A stretch of DNA of 64,000 nucleotides from Cytophagales bacterium UBA2561 (GTDB taxonomy: Bacteria > Bacteroidota > Bacteroidia > Cytophagales > Thermoflexibacteraceae), in contig DDLX01000046.1 in the NCBI GenBank assembly GCA_002340355.1, positions 9,047-73,046 of the forward strand. Direction: 5' to 3'. Position numbers and translations under genes: made by a program. Shown here in pieces: positions 49,126 to 58,441 of this stretch (position 1 is its first letter; the number at the start of each line of letters is the position of its first letter). Under the pieces are notes generated by a model. The model saw only the letters and a program-made list of their open reading frames with translations, made no database searches and was not told where the DNA came from.

Positions 49126-51558
49126 TTAATTATGTTGATTGGCACGATTTTGTAATTCTTCGCTGGCAGTTTTACGTCTTTTGGAAGTTTTGACGTTTTT
49201 ATTTCCAAAATTATAGCTCAGATTTAGATGCATTACACGAGTTTCCCACTTATTTTTGATGTCTGAATGAATATCTCCCTGTCGAATTTTGGTTGCAAAC
49301 TGACGAGTATTAAAAATATCACTGACCGAAAAACGAGCTTTGAGCTTTCCAAATGATTTAGATAGACCCAAATCAGTACTGTACATCGGTTTAATTTCAA
49401 ACAATGCCCAGACGGTGGGCGACCGATACGCAAAACTGACTTCCATTTTGGTTTTGAGAGGTAAATCAAAATTATTGCTAACATTCAGATTATAAGACCA
49501 TTGTGTTTTATCAATTTGATTTCCGTCTGAAAATGGCGAACGGATTTGATTATTAAAACCAGTTAAATTCAAGTTGATGATCCACCATTTCCGAATGGGT
49601 AGGGGAGTGGAAAAAGTAATACTCATATTCTCAAATTTGCTCAAATTATCATTGGTTACAAGAGTAGTCTGATTCTCATTATCTTGTTCAAAGATATCCA
49701 TAATTGCATCGGTAGTTTTGCTATAACTGACCTGAATCATAGAGGCTTCTTGAAAAGTATAAGTTCCTGAAAATGAATTAGTAAATTGTGGATTTAAAAA
49801 TGGATTTCCTTTTTGGAAGGTATATTGGTCAAGATAAAATATAAAGGGATTGAGATGGTCGTAATTTGGTCGATCAACTCTTCGACTATACGAGAACGAA
49901 AAACTATGATTTTTACTTGGTTTATAGGACATACTCAGGCTCGGAAAAAAGTTGAAATACTCTCTTTTATTACGTTTGTCTAAAATTTCTGAATATCCGT
50001 CCGAAATTGTATATTCTGCTCGCAAACCACCCTGTAAAGAGAGCTTTCCGAATTGACGACTTAAGTTGATATAACCTGCATGAATTTCTTCGGTGTATTC
50101 AAATTGATTGCTTCGAGTAGGGTCTATTTCCCAATTTTCATCTCCTTCTTTAGTGTTGGTTTTCAATGTATTATCTGTTTTAACAGAACTACTTTTTGCT
50201 CCAATTTCAAGTTTACTTTTATCATCAAGTGTAATGCTATAATCTACCTTAGTAGCATAAATATCAATCTTAGTATCTGTTAGTGTTTTTACAGAATAAG
50301 GATTTTCAACTTCTTGATTACCAGCAAAAAACTCATTTAAATTAGTTTGGTCTCCATTTCGATTCCATCGTGAGTAATCAAAATCAACACTCAGTTTCCC
50401 TTTTCCAATTTGTTGGTTTAGATGTAAATTTCCTGAAATATTTTTCCAATCCATCAAATTATCAACGGTAGAATAAAGTGTATTGTAAATATTTGGATTT
50501 AAGCCTCTTAAATTGGTTTTTCCATCATTTGTACCATCCCAATCTCCGATATTTCCATTGACCATCAATCCAAGTGTTGTTTTTTCTCTCAAATACCAAT
50601 CGGTTGTTATCTGAAAGCGATGGTTAATATCAGAACGTGGATAGTCTGCTGTTTGGTTAAAAAGAGTAAAATCATTTTTATAAGGAATGCGTCGATTTAA
50701 TGTAAGGAGTTGGTATCTTTTGCGATAACGAGTACTATAATCGACTGAAGTGGCAAATTTCTTACTTCGATAATTCAAACGAATTCCTCCGCCCATTTTT
50801 TCATATTTTCCGTAACCTATCCGTAAAGAAAGATTACCATTCATACCTAAATTTTTATCTCGTTTCATTCGAATATTGATAATTCCTGAATTTCCAGCCG
50901 CATCGTATTTTGCCGAAGGATTCTCAATAATTTCAATCGTTTCAATATTTTCTGCGGGTGTATTTTCAAGTAATTGACTGACCTGTTCCGTAGAAAGATA
51001 GGTTAGTTTATCATCAATCATTACACTAACATTTTGTTTCCCTTTGAGATTGATATTTCCATCTTGGTCAACAGTAATCCCAGGGGCTTTTGAGAGAGCT
51101 TCTAGTGCGCTACCATTATTCAAAATTGGACTGGATTCGACATTCAAAACAATGGCGTTATTTTTAACTTCAATCATTGATTTAGAAGCACTTACGCTGA
51201 CTTCTTGAAGTTCTTGTGAAGCTATTTGTAGAACAATTGGCTTAAATTTTTTCCCTTTGCCTAATAACTCGAACGGTTCAGAAAAGTAGTTTGTATAACC
51301 TACCATTCGAGCCGATAGAATATATTTTCCACTTGGGATTTTATCAAAAGAAAAATGACCTTCTGTATTTGTAACCGCTCCTTTAAATAAGCTTGAATCT
51401 TGTGCTTTGAGTAACAAAACATTAACGAAGGGAAAAGAGGCTTTTTTCTCATCTAAAAATTGTCCTTTAAGATCATTTTGAGAGGTATTTTGCGCATTTA
51501 TCCACTGAGTAGTAAATAAAGCAAATAGAAATAGTACACTTTTAGAACAAAGTTTCAT
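49126..51558 (-). CDS. TonB-dependent receptor-like outer-membrane protein
   Basis: A signal peptide (MKLCSKSVLFLFALFTTQWI, cleavage after NAQ) leads to a carboxypeptidase-regulatory-like domain (DLKGQFLDEKKASFPFVNVLLLKAQDS), a plug (GSALEALSKAPGITVDQDGNINLKGKQNVSVMIDDKLTYLS...IIENPSAKYDAAGNSGIINIRMK) and a large barrel of the OMP_b-brl_3 type with AYRSPTVWALFEIKP near its end. Family members have no confirmed ligand. I chose ATG 51558; the frame extends to 51612 but the signal peptide starts at 51558. It is about 810 residues long and stands alone. Confidence 0.85.
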   Translation of the reverse strand: MKLCSKSVLFLFALFTTQWINAQNTSQNDLKGQFLDEKKASFPFVNVLLLKAQDSSLFKGAVTNTEGHFSFDKIPSGKYILSARMVGYTNYFSEPFELLGKGKKFKPIVLQIASQELQEVSVSASKSMIEVKNNAIVLNVESSPILNNGSALEALSKAPGITVDQDGNINLKGKQNVSVMIDDKLTYLSTEQVSQLLENTPAENIETIEIIENPSAKYDAAGNSGIINIRMKRDKNLGMNGNLSLRIGYGKYEKMGGGIRLNYRSKKFATSVDYSTRYRKRYQLLTLNRRIPYKNDFTLFNQTADYPRSDINHRFQITTDWYLREKTTLGLMVNGNIGDWDGTNDGKTNLRGLNPNIYNTLYSTVDNLMDWKNISGNLHLNQQIGKGKLSVDFDYSRWNRNGDQTNLNEFFAGNQEVENPYSVKTLTDTKIDIYATKVDYSITLDDKSKLEIGAKSSSVKTDNTLKTNTKEGDENWEIDPTRSNQFEYTEEIHAGYINLSRQFGKLSLQGGLRAEYTISDGYSEILDKRNKREYFNFFPSLSMSYKPSKNHSFSFSYSRRVDRPNYDHLNPFIFYLDQYTFQKGNPFLNPQFTNSFSGTYTFQEASMIQVSYSKTTDAIMDIFEQDNENQTTLVTNDNLSKFENMSITFSTPLPIRKWWIINLNLTGFNNQIRSPFSDGNQIDKTQWSYNLNVSNNFDLPLKTKMEVSFAYRSPTVWALFEIKPMYSTDLGLSKSFGKLKARFSVSDIFNTRQFATKIRQGDIHSDIKNKWETRVMHLNLSYNFGNKNVKTSKRRKTASEELQNRANQHN

Positions 51559-51729
51559 GTTATTAAATTTATTTGACGCTATGTTAATTTTATACAGAAA
51601 CTCTATTTTCAAGTGTTATACCATTTTTATAAAATATTGATTTAAAGTAATTTATGGTTATAAGAGTAAAACAAAATGTTCATTTATGAACAATATCTTG
51701 TACGTCTTTGATACAATTTTCTGATATTT

Positions 51730-52251
51730 CTATATTGAGGAATGCAATTTTTGAATTTCTGTTAAAGTAAAATTGACCATTTTTGAGAAAATCTTTTCAT
51801 TTAAGTGATGCCCTATATTTTCTAACATCTTAATCTTTAAAATTTTCGATGGATTTTTAGAGTGGTCTTTTTCTAAAAATTCACGAGTTCGGTAAGGATT
51901 TACGATTTCATCACTCATTCCTAATACATTGACACACAAGGAACAATCTCGTTTAGAAGTAGTAGGTGTAATTTGCTTTTGGGTATGAGGTGATAAGTTG
52001 GGATTAATCAATAAGCAAGGTAAACCTAATTCTTCGGCAAGCCAATACCCTAAAAATCCACCATGTGAACGCCCAATCAAAAATTCAATCTGATTTGCCA
52101 AGATGTAATTTCTAAGCATTAAAAATGGTTTTTTTGGATTTTCGGGATATTGCATTTTCAGGGTAAAGGCTTCTAATCCTGCCTGTTCGATACTCCGAAT
52201 TTGCCAGTCATGAATTTGTCTTTTTTTACCGTGCATGAATAGTGTTTTCAT
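51730..52251 (-). CDS. YqiA-like alpha/beta-hydrolase (esterase)
   Basis: The 173-residue protein has the compact alpha/beta-hydrolase layout of YqiA/UPF0227: FMHGKKR near the N-terminus (oxyanion region), IGRSHGGFLGYWLA with nucleophile Ser in GxSxG-like form, VLGMSDEIV with the acidic residue and IGHHL with the His. The family shows carboxylesterase activity on short acyl esters; the natural substrate is unknown. It starts 30 bases downstream of hisS and is probably co-transcribed with it. Confidence 0.8.
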   Translation of the reverse strand: MKTLFMHGKKRQIHDWQIRSIEQAGLEAFTLKMQYPENPKKPFLMLRNYILANQIEFLIGRSHGGFLGYWLAEELGLPCLLINPNLSPHTQKQITPTTSKRDCSLCVNVLGMSDEIVNPYRTREFLEKDHSKNPSKILKIKMLENIGHHLNEKIFSKMVNFTLTEIQKLHSSI

Positions 52252-52281
52252 TTGAGTATCGTATCTAAATTTTAAAATATC

Positions 52282-53553
52282 TTAATCTAAATCTTTGATT
52301 TCTAAAGGTTCATTGAGTCTAAAAATACAAAATTTATCAAAACCAAATTGCTTGAAATCATCTAGTTGTTTTTTCATTTTTTTGCGTTTTACTTCAATTG
52401 AAACGGTTTTGCCTTCGGCTCGAAGCTCTTGAACTTTAGGTAAAATTTGCTGAAATGATTCTTTTTTGCCATCATACAGAAAAGCAATTTTTTCCCCTTT
52501 TTTGGGAGGCTGAAATCCTTTATCTTCTAAAATTTGTACAATTCGTTCGAAGCCAATAGAGAAACCACAAGCAGGAACATCTTGGTTTTTAAGAAATCGG
52601 CCCACCATCTTATCGTATCGTCCACCTCCTGCTACCGATGAACCAAACTCAGGCATTTCAATTTCTAAAATTACGCCTGTATAATATCCCATTCCACGCA
52701 CTAAAGTTAAATCATAAACTATTTCAAAATCTTGACTTTGCGCCTTGACGGTCTGGGCAATAAATTTTAAATCTTCGACCCACTGAGAATCAACTTGAGG
52801 TAAAATTTCGGTAATTAATTCAAAATCAAGCTTTTTCGAAGTTACACTTTCAATAATTTGAGTTAATTTCTGAATAGACTCTATTGAAAAATTTTCTTGC
52901 TCTAATTCTTTTTGTACACCTGATAAATTTATTTTGTCTAATTTGTCTAAAATAATAAAAACCTTTCCGAAATCTTTTGTTTCAAATCCACAATATTCTG
53001 CTAAATGTTCTAAAATTCTACGGTCATTAATTCGGACTTTAAAATCCTTAAAATCAAGTTTTTGTAGAGCTTGAGTTGTGGCAAGGATTAACTCTGTCTC
53101 TGCTGTTACGTTTGGGTTTCCGATAATATCAATGTCACATTGGATGAATTGACGAAACCGTCCTTTTTGAGGTCTTTCTGCTCTAAATGAACTTCCTATC
53201 TGTATGACTTTGAATGGGTTAGGCAACTTTGCTCGATTATTTGCGTAAAATCGAGTAAGGGGTACGGTCAAGTCAAATCGCATTCCAAAATCGACTAAAT
53301 GATTTTCTGTAAGGTTTTCTTTTTGAAGGCGTAATTTTTCTCCTCGTTTCAAAATTTTAAATATAAGTTTCTCATTTTCACCACCTTGACCACTTGTTAA
53401 AATTGAAATATCATCCATCACAGGCGTAACAATTTGTGAAAAACCGAATCGTTGATAGACCTCTAAAATTGTTTCTCGGATATAGTTTCGCAAGACTACT
53501 TCTTGTGGTGTTAGGTCTCGCATTCCTTTGGGTGGATTGGTGTTAATTTTCAT
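52282..53553 (-). CDS. hisS: Histidine-tRNA ligase
   Basis: This class II aminoacyl-tRNA synthetase charges tRNA-His. Motif 1 (MRDLTPQEVVLRNYIRETIL...YQRFGFSQIVTPV), motif 2 (FRAERPQKGRFRQFIQCDID) and the histidine loops LVRGMGYYTG and GSSVAGGGRYDKMVGRF are all present, followed by motif 3 (PACGFSIGFERI) and an anticodon-binding domain (IAFLYDGKKESF...GKTVSIEVKRKKMKKQL). It is 423 residues, complete. A minus-strand TAACTTTG box at 53618-53611 may be its promoter. The esterase gene follows 30 bases later. Confidence 0.97.
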   Translation of the reverse strand: MKINTNPPKGMRDLTPQEVVLRNYIRETILEVYQRFGFSQIVTPVMDDISILTSGQGGENEKLIFKILKRGEKLRLQKENLTENHLVDFGMRFDLTVPLTRFYANNRAKLPNPFKVIQIGSSFRAERPQKGRFRQFIQCDIDIIGNPNVTAETELILATTQALQKLDFKDFKVRINDRRILEHLAEYCGFETKDFGKVFIILDKLDKINLSGVQKELEQENFSIESIQKLTQIIESVTSKKLDFELITEILPQVDSQWVEDLKFIAQTVKAQSQDFEIVYDLTLVRGMGYYTGVILEIEMPEFGSSVAGGGRYDKMVGRFLKNQDVPACGFSIGFERIVQILEDKGFQPPKKGEKIAFLYDGKKESFQQILPKVQELRAEGKTVSIEVKRKKMKKQLDDFKQFGFDKFCIFRLNEPLEIKDLD

Positions 53554-53737
53554 GAATTTACTTTGTAATATTTTGTGAATTATTTTATTCTTTTTGTTAA
53601 AATCAAGCTACAAAGTTATAAAAAGCAACTTTTTTTATGACTGCTTAATGGAATTATTACCAAAATTGCTGATAAATTTCTAAAGTAAAATAAATGTTAC
53701 GTCTGTTTTTTAACATTATAATTATTCAATTTTGCTG

Positions 53738-53745
53738 TACCTTTG
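53738..53745 (+). promoter_or_regulatory. Putative promoter of the YfiR-like gene (-7 box)
   Basis: TACCTTTG fits TAnnTTTG, about 73 bases before the ATG at 53818. The -33 element is not clear. Confidence 0.35.
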
Positions 53746-53817
53746 CCGTTAAATCTATAACAAACTTTAATCTTACATAGCTTTACTTTCTTTAATTTAC
53801 ATTTAATTTTTTTAATA

Positions 53818-54339
53818 ATGAAAAATTTTTATTCCCTTATTACTTTATTGACTTTCAGTATTTTACTTTTAACTAACATACAAGCCCAAACTAATGATTA
53901 TCGTTATCAAGCGATGCTCCTAAAACAATTCATGCAAAATACAGACTGGCCTCCTGCTATGATTAAGAATGAAATTCGAGTAGCGGTTTTAGGAAGTAAT
54001 TCAGTGGTTAATACATTAAGGGCAAGTATTAAAACGATTAAAGGGAAGCCCACTAAAGTACAAAAAATCAGTAGTTTATCAGAATCTGAGAAATTTCACT
54101 TAGTATTTATTGCTGCTAATTATAGTACTAAATTTTATAATGCTCAAAAATGTTGTCAAAATAAACCTATTGTGATTGTCACAGAGAAGGAAGGACTAGG
54201 GAAGAGAGGGAGTTGTTTCAACATTATTCCAAATCCTCAAAATCCAAGCCGATTGGCTTACGAAATAAATTATGCTTCCATTAAACAAAAAGGCTTAAAT
54301 GTCTCACAGCGAATTGGTTCGATGGCAATTAGACTTTAG
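53818..54339 (+). CDS. YfiR-like (DUF4154) periplasmic protein
   Basis: A signal peptide (hydrophobic residues 8-21, ending IQAQT) is followed by a domain with YQAMLLKQFMQNTDWP, IRVAVLGSNSVVNTLRASIKTIKGKP, FHLVFIAANYSTKFYNA and a C-terminal RLAYEINYASIKQKGLNVSQRIGSMAIRL. This is the YfiR pattern, in which the periplasmic protein binds a partner (in Pseudomonas the cyclase YfiN). No cyclase is adjacent; instead a TonB-dependent receptor gene follows after 89 bases, a pairing frequent in Bacteroidota and suggestive of joint action at the outer membrane. Confidence 0.8.
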   Translation: MKNFYSLITLLTFSILLLTNIQAQTNDYRYQAMLLKQFMQNTDWPPAMIKNEIRVAVLGSNSVVNTLRASIKTIKGKPTKVQKISSLSESEKFHLVFIAANYSTKFYNAQKCCQNKPIVIVTEKEGLGKRGSCFNIIPNPQNPSRLAYEINYASIKQKGLNVSQRIGSMAIRL

Positions 54340-54428
54340 TCAACGTATTAATTTTGATGTATTTCATATAGATAGTTTCTAAAAAACTTCCTACAAAATT
54401 ATGCCTCTATTTTAGCTCACGAAATATT

Positions 54429-56501
54429 ATGAAAAAATATACTCTTATTATTTTTATACTTCTGATTTTCAATGATTTAATTGCTCAAAAAGATTCCTTG
54501 AATAATGGAGATACATTAAGTTTGGAAGAATTATTAACAATGGAATTTTCATCAGATGATATGCAGAAACATCTGGATGTGAAAAAAGTAATTAGTGGCT
54601 CAAAAGATATTGAAACGCTCAAATATTCTCCTGGTTTAATTTCAGTTATTGACCATGATGATATCCGTAAATTTGGAGGAAATTCTCTTTGGGAAATTTT
54701 ACAACGTGCCGTAGGTGTTTTTATGCCTAATTCTTACATTTTCAGGCAGAATGTAATTGGCATTCGAGGGGATGTACAGGGTCATTTTAATACACACACA
54801 TTAATTTTATTAGATGGTCGTCCGATGCGCGAAAGTTTATATGGTGGAATTGATATGGCAATTTTGAATAGTTTTCCAATTGAAACAGTTGAGCGTATTG
54901 AGGTAACACGAGGTCCAGGCTCGGTACTTTATGGAACAGGTGCATTTGCGGGAATAATAAATATAATTACTAAAAAAAATCTTAATTCGAGTGTCTGCTC
55001 AGACTTTAAGGTGGGTAGTTTTGGAACACTTGGACAAAACACTTCTTTTTCTTTTCAGAAGGATGATGTAAATATCTCAGGCTCAACACACTATTTTAAA
55101 CAAGATGGATGGACATTTTCTGCATTTGATGAAGGAATTCGTAGAAATGATACAATAGGTTTAATTTTTTCTCAAAATCCTGTTTATCAAGAAGTTAATT
55201 ATGGACAAGAAAACTTAGGAGCGCATTTAAATTTGAGTTATAAAAATTGGACACTTCGGACTTTTTATGGTAAAAGTTATATGGATATCTTGGGATTTCC
55301 TCCACTTTGGAAGCCTGATGTTCATGGTACTGGAGGAAGTGAAACCATTGATAATGTGCGACTTTTTACAGATTTAGGGTATAAACACGAATTTTCAGAT
55401 AAAATATATTCAACATTTAACTTAACTTATAATCGACTTCAAATTACAGAATTTGGCTCTTCAGGAATGCCAGGAGAAGCTCGTGCAGATGATTGGTTAT
55501 TTGAAATAACAAATTTCTATAAACCATCTGATACATGGTATATTATTTTAGGTGGATTAATTAAAGAAGTACAAGGCGAAGGATTGACATATAGCCCAAC
55601 TAGTTTTGAAGCTTCATTTTATGCTAAACCTTATGATGAGTTTCAGTATGCAGCTTATTCTCAGGTTGAGTATTCTCCGATTGATTTTATTAAGTTTATT
55701 GGAGGAGTTCAGCTTAATAAAATCCCAACAATTGATATTGATTTAGTTCCACGTATTGGACTGATATTCAATATTAAACAGGGTTTAGGAGCAAAAATAC
55801 TTTATGGGCAAGCGTTTAAAAATCCAACTGGTGTAGAAGCTTTTTTTGAACTCCCTGGAGCAGTTGGTAATCCAAACTTAGCTCCTGAAAAAGTAACGAC
55901 TTTTGATGCTCAGCTTTCTTATCAAAGAACTTATTATCAAGCTAGTATCTCATATTTCAAGAGTCGTCAAAGTGATTTGATTACTCGTGAAACGATTGGT
56001 TCAGTTACACAATTCATTAATGAAGGTGAGTTTTTTATTGAAGGGGGTGAGTTTGAATTAGAAGTGATTCCAATAACGAATTTGCATCTAAATTTTTCAG
56101 GAAGTTATCAAGAAAATTATCGAGATGAGGAATCTAATGATTTGAATGTAAACCGAATTCCTCAAACAATGCTCAAGGGTGGAGTTTCATATTATTTTAA
56201 AGGTATTGATATCGGTATTTTTAATGCTCATTATTCTGCTTTAAGTGTTTTTAAAAGTGCAACAACTCATCAACTTAATTCTGAGCCGAAGGCATATAAC
56301 TTATTGAGTATGAATTTAAATTTGCATCTAAAGAAATTATTTTATGCAAAGTCGGATGCGCCTGAAGTTTGGTTTTCAATTTATGGTGAGAATTTATTAG
56401 ACGAAACTTTTCATGAGCCTGAGCGAGTTCGAAAGACGATTAATACGCTTCCTGCTCGAAGTGGACGGGCGATATTTGGAAGCCTAAAATTCAATTTTTA
56501 A
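54429..56501 (+). CDS. TonB-dependent receptor, plug-barrel type without N-terminal extension
   Basis: The signal peptide (hydrophobic residues 4-17, ending LIAQ) runs directly into a short linker containing LSLEELLTMEFSSDD and a plug (SPGLISVIDHDDIRKFGG...IGIRGDVQGHFNTHTLILLDGRPMRESLYGG...ERIEVTRGPGSVLYGTGAFAGIINIITKK), then a 22-strand-type barrel ending in GSLKFNF. There is no carboxypeptidase-like or STN domain. The SLEELL..EF motif after the signal resembles receptors paired with YfiR-like proteins. At 690 residues it is complete and probably transcribed with the YfiR gene. Confidence 0.88.
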   Translation: MKKYTLIIFILLIFNDLIAQKDSLNNGDTLSLEELLTMEFSSDDMQKHLDVKKVISGSKDIETLKYSPGLISVIDHDDIRKFGGNSLWEILQRAVGVFMPNSYIFRQNVIGIRGDVQGHFNTHTLILLDGRPMRESLYGGIDMAILNSFPIETVERIEVTRGPGSVLYGTGAFAGIINIITKKNLNSSVCSDFKVGSFGTLGQNTSFSFQKDDVNISGSTHYFKQDGWTFSAFDEGIRRNDTIGLIFSQNPVYQEVNYGQENLGAHLNLSYKNWTLRTFYGKSYMDILGFPPLWKPDVHGTGGSETIDNVRLFTDLGYKHEFSDKIYSTFNLTYNRLQITEFGSSGMPGEARADDWLFEITNFYKPSDTWYIILGGLIKEVQGEGLTYSPTSFEASFYAKPYDEFQYAAYSQVEYSPIDFIKFIGGVQLNKIPTIDIDLVPRIGLIFNIKQGLGAKILYGQAFKNPTGVEAFFELPGAVGNPNLAPEKVTTFDAQLSYQRTYYQASISYFKSRQSDLITRETIGSVTQFINEGEFFIEGGEFELEVIPITNLHLNFSGSYQENYRDEESNDLNVNRIPQTMLKGGVSYYFKGIDIGIFNAHYSALSVFKSATTHQLNSEPKAYNLLSMNLNLHLKKLFYAKSDAPEVWFSIYGENLLDETFHEPERVRKTINTLPARSGRAIFGSLKFNF

Positions 56502-56589
56502 TCGTGACAACATATAGGAACGAATCTTTTAAACGTTCAAAAACTGATAGATCTAAATTCTGATAATTAACTTTTTGTTTTAAATATGT

Positions 56590-57306
56590 TTATAACCGAT
56601 TTATTCGATTAAAAAACTCACTACGGTAAGATTTGCTAATGGGAATAGGTTTTCCATTGGTAATCACGGAGTTATCTTCGATAGCATCAATTTGTCTTAG
56701 ATTAATGACATACGAACGGTGAATTCGCATAAATCGCTCTCCTTTTAGTTTTGCGCCAATTGCCTTGAGTGTGGAGTAAACCACTAATTTCTCGGTCAAG
56801 GTATGAATTAATACATAATCCGATAAGGCTTCGATATACAAAATATCATCTAATTGTATTCGAATCATTCGATTATTTACCTTAACATATAATTCTTCTG
56901 GGGTTTTGGCGTAAAAGGCTTCTTTGGTCTGAATCAAATCTAATTTTTTAGTGGCTTTAATCACTGCTTGTGAGAATCGTCCATATTCTACAGGTTTGAT
57001 TACATAATCAGTTACATCTAACTCAAAAGCATCTAGGGCAAAGCCTGTATGTGAGGTAGTTAGAATCGTTTCAGGGAGTTCGGGTAATGTCTTGAGTAGC
57101 TCAATACCACTCATATCAGGCATCTCAATATCCAAGAATAAAATATCAATATGAGGATGGTTAAGTAAAAATTGTTGTCCCTCAATGCTATCTCCAAAGG
57201 AAGCTTCAAGGGAAATTGTAGCAGTTATTTCTATAAAACGGTTCAGTAAAGTCCGTGCGCTTTTGTCGTCATCAATGACTACACACTTATAAACGTTTGT
57301 CTTCAT
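56590..57306 (-). CDS. LytTR-family response regulator
   Basis: The receiver domain (residues 5-125) has CVVIDDDKSAR, the phospho-acceptor Asp 59 in LFLDIEMPDMSG, and YVIKPVEY with the conserved Lys. The LytTR DNA-binding domain follows (ELYVKVNNRMIRIQLDDILYIEALSDYVLIHT...FMRIHRSYVINLRQIDAIEDNSV). At 238 residues it is full length. The matching histidine kinase (usually of the LytS/YpdA type) is not adjacent, so it is an orphan in this window. It converges with the TonB receptor gene. Confidence 0.93.
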   Translation of the reverse strand: MKTNVYKCVVIDDDKSARTLLNRFIEITATISLEASFGDSIEGQQFLLNHPHIDILFLDIEMPDMSGIELLKTLPELPETILTTSHTGFALDAFELDVTDYVIKPVEYGRFSQAVIKATKKLDLIQTKEAFYAKTPEELYVKVNNRMIRIQLDDILYIEALSDYVLIHTLTEKLVVYSTLKAIGAKLKGERFMRIHRSYVINLRQIDAIEDNSVITNGKPIPISKSYRSEFFNRINRL

Positions 57307-57499
57307 GGATTTTAGTCGTGGAGTTTGGAGCTAAACCCTAAGCTATCAAGTAATTAAAATAAGTCAAATTTTGAAAAGTCACTCTTGTTGATGGGCGTTT
57401 TAGGATTAGTCAATAAGTTAAATGTTGTATGTCATATTCGATTTTGTACCAATCAAATTACAAGATATTGATTAAAACCCAAATTTACACAGAATTTAT

Positions 57500-57832
57500 T
57501 TAGTTTTTTAGATTTTCGGAGGATGGAGCAGAATTAGAAAAAGAAGAATAAACAGACCTATTAAGGGGAGGATTAAAAAAGGAAGAGGAAGGGAAGTGTT
57601 CATGCCAGCCTGCAAGGTCTTGGAAAGGGGCAATCCATTCGGAGAATAAGTAATGACGGGTGTGACGGGATTCGGTAGAAAGACAGTAATCGGTTATCAA
57701 AAAACGTTGGATAAGTTGGCGTTTTTCTTCAAAATGAGTTTCTAGAAAAAAACTCTGTAAAATAATTACTCCCAAGATGAATACCTGAATGAAGTTGACC
57801 CATAGAAAAAGACGCAATCCTGTTTGTTTCAT
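57500..57832 (-). CDS. Small single-span membrane protein, unknown
   Basis: The 110-residue product has one membrane helix (residues 8-28, LFLWVNFIQVFILGVIILQSF) and a polar C-terminal part with His, Cys and aromatic residues (DYCLSTESRHTRHYLFSEW, GWHEHFPSSSFF) and a Ser-rich tail. I do not recognise the family. It follows the heavy-metal-associated protein in the same direction with a 70-base gap, so a metal-related role is possible but unproved. Confidence 0.5.
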   Translation of the reverse strand: MKQTGLRLFLWVNFIQVFILGVIILQSFFLETHFEEKRQLIQRFLITDYCLSTESRHTRHYLFSEWIAPFQDLAGWHEHFPSSSFFNPPLNRSVYSSFSNSAPSSENLKN

Positions 57833-57860
57833 GTTTGTTTTTCATCTCTACTTTGTGTAG

Positions 57861-57891
57861 AACCCATAAGATTCTCACAAACTTATGGGTT
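57861..57891. repeat. Hairpin between two small genes
   Basis: AACCCATAAG (57861-57870) and CTTATGGGTT (57882-57891) form a perfect 10-bp stem. On the minus strand no T-run follows, so it is more likely a processing or stability hairpin than a terminator. Confidence 0.4.
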
Positions 57892-57902
57892 TAAGGTTTT
57901 GT

Positions 57903-58139
57903 TTAGAACAATTTTCCGAAGAGTCCTTTTTTTAAAGGCTCAATTTGGAAACCTGCCTCTTTTACAGTTTCAATAATCTGTTGCTCAGTTAGTTCTGATG
58001 ATTTAATAGTTAGGATTTTGTCTTTGTGATTGGTATCAGCATCCCAAGTTGTACCTTCAGGAAATTTATCGAAAAAAGGTGTAACTTTTTCAATACATCC
58101 ACCACAATTGATATTAGTTTTAAACTTATATGTTTTCAT
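57903..58139 (-). CDS. Heavy-metal-associated (HMA) domain protein, CopZ-like
   Basis: The 78-residue soluble protein has the ferredoxin-like HMA fold with the metal site NCGGC (residues 11-15), then IEKVTPFFDKFPEG and a closing strand-helix ILTIKSSELTEQQIIETVKEAGFQIEPL. Such proteins bind Cu(I) or related ions and hand them to P-type ATPases or sequester them. No ATPase or efflux gene is present within view; a small membrane protein gene follows. Confidence 0.88.
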   Translation of the reverse strand: MKTYKFKTNINCGGCIEKVTPFFDKFPEGTTWDADTNHKDKILTIKSSELTEQQIIETVKEAGFQIEPLKKGLFGKLF

Positions 58140-58377
58140 AATATTATGATTTTGAGCAAATTAATAAGTTTCTATTTAAGTAATTTTTTGATCAATTTTT
58201 CAGAAACAATTGTTACGAAACATTGACTATCACTTATGATTTCAAAAGTACAGAAAAATAGGAGGAAAGAAAAGAATAAATTTAAAATATTTAAAAATAA
58301 ATATATGAAAATATATTCATATAAAAAGAATTCAATTCCAATTCAATCACAAAAGAAGATTTGATGATAAATCCTAC
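58140..58377. other. Divergent intergenic region
   Basis: The very AT-rich spacer lies between the HMA gene (minus) and the OmpH-like gene (plus). It contains only the promoter box listed next; no gene or repeat was seen. Confidence 0.35.
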
Positions 58378-58385
58378 TATCTTTG
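58378..58385 (+). promoter_or_regulatory. Putative promoter of the OmpH-like gene (-7 box)
   Basis: TATCTTTG fits TAnnTTTG, 57 bases before the GTG start. The best upstream TTTG (58360) is closer than usual. Confidence 0.35.
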
Positions 58386-58441
58386 CTGTCTTAAAACGTA
58401 TTTTATAATCAATTAAATCACTTTAAAACAACTTTTTAGAC

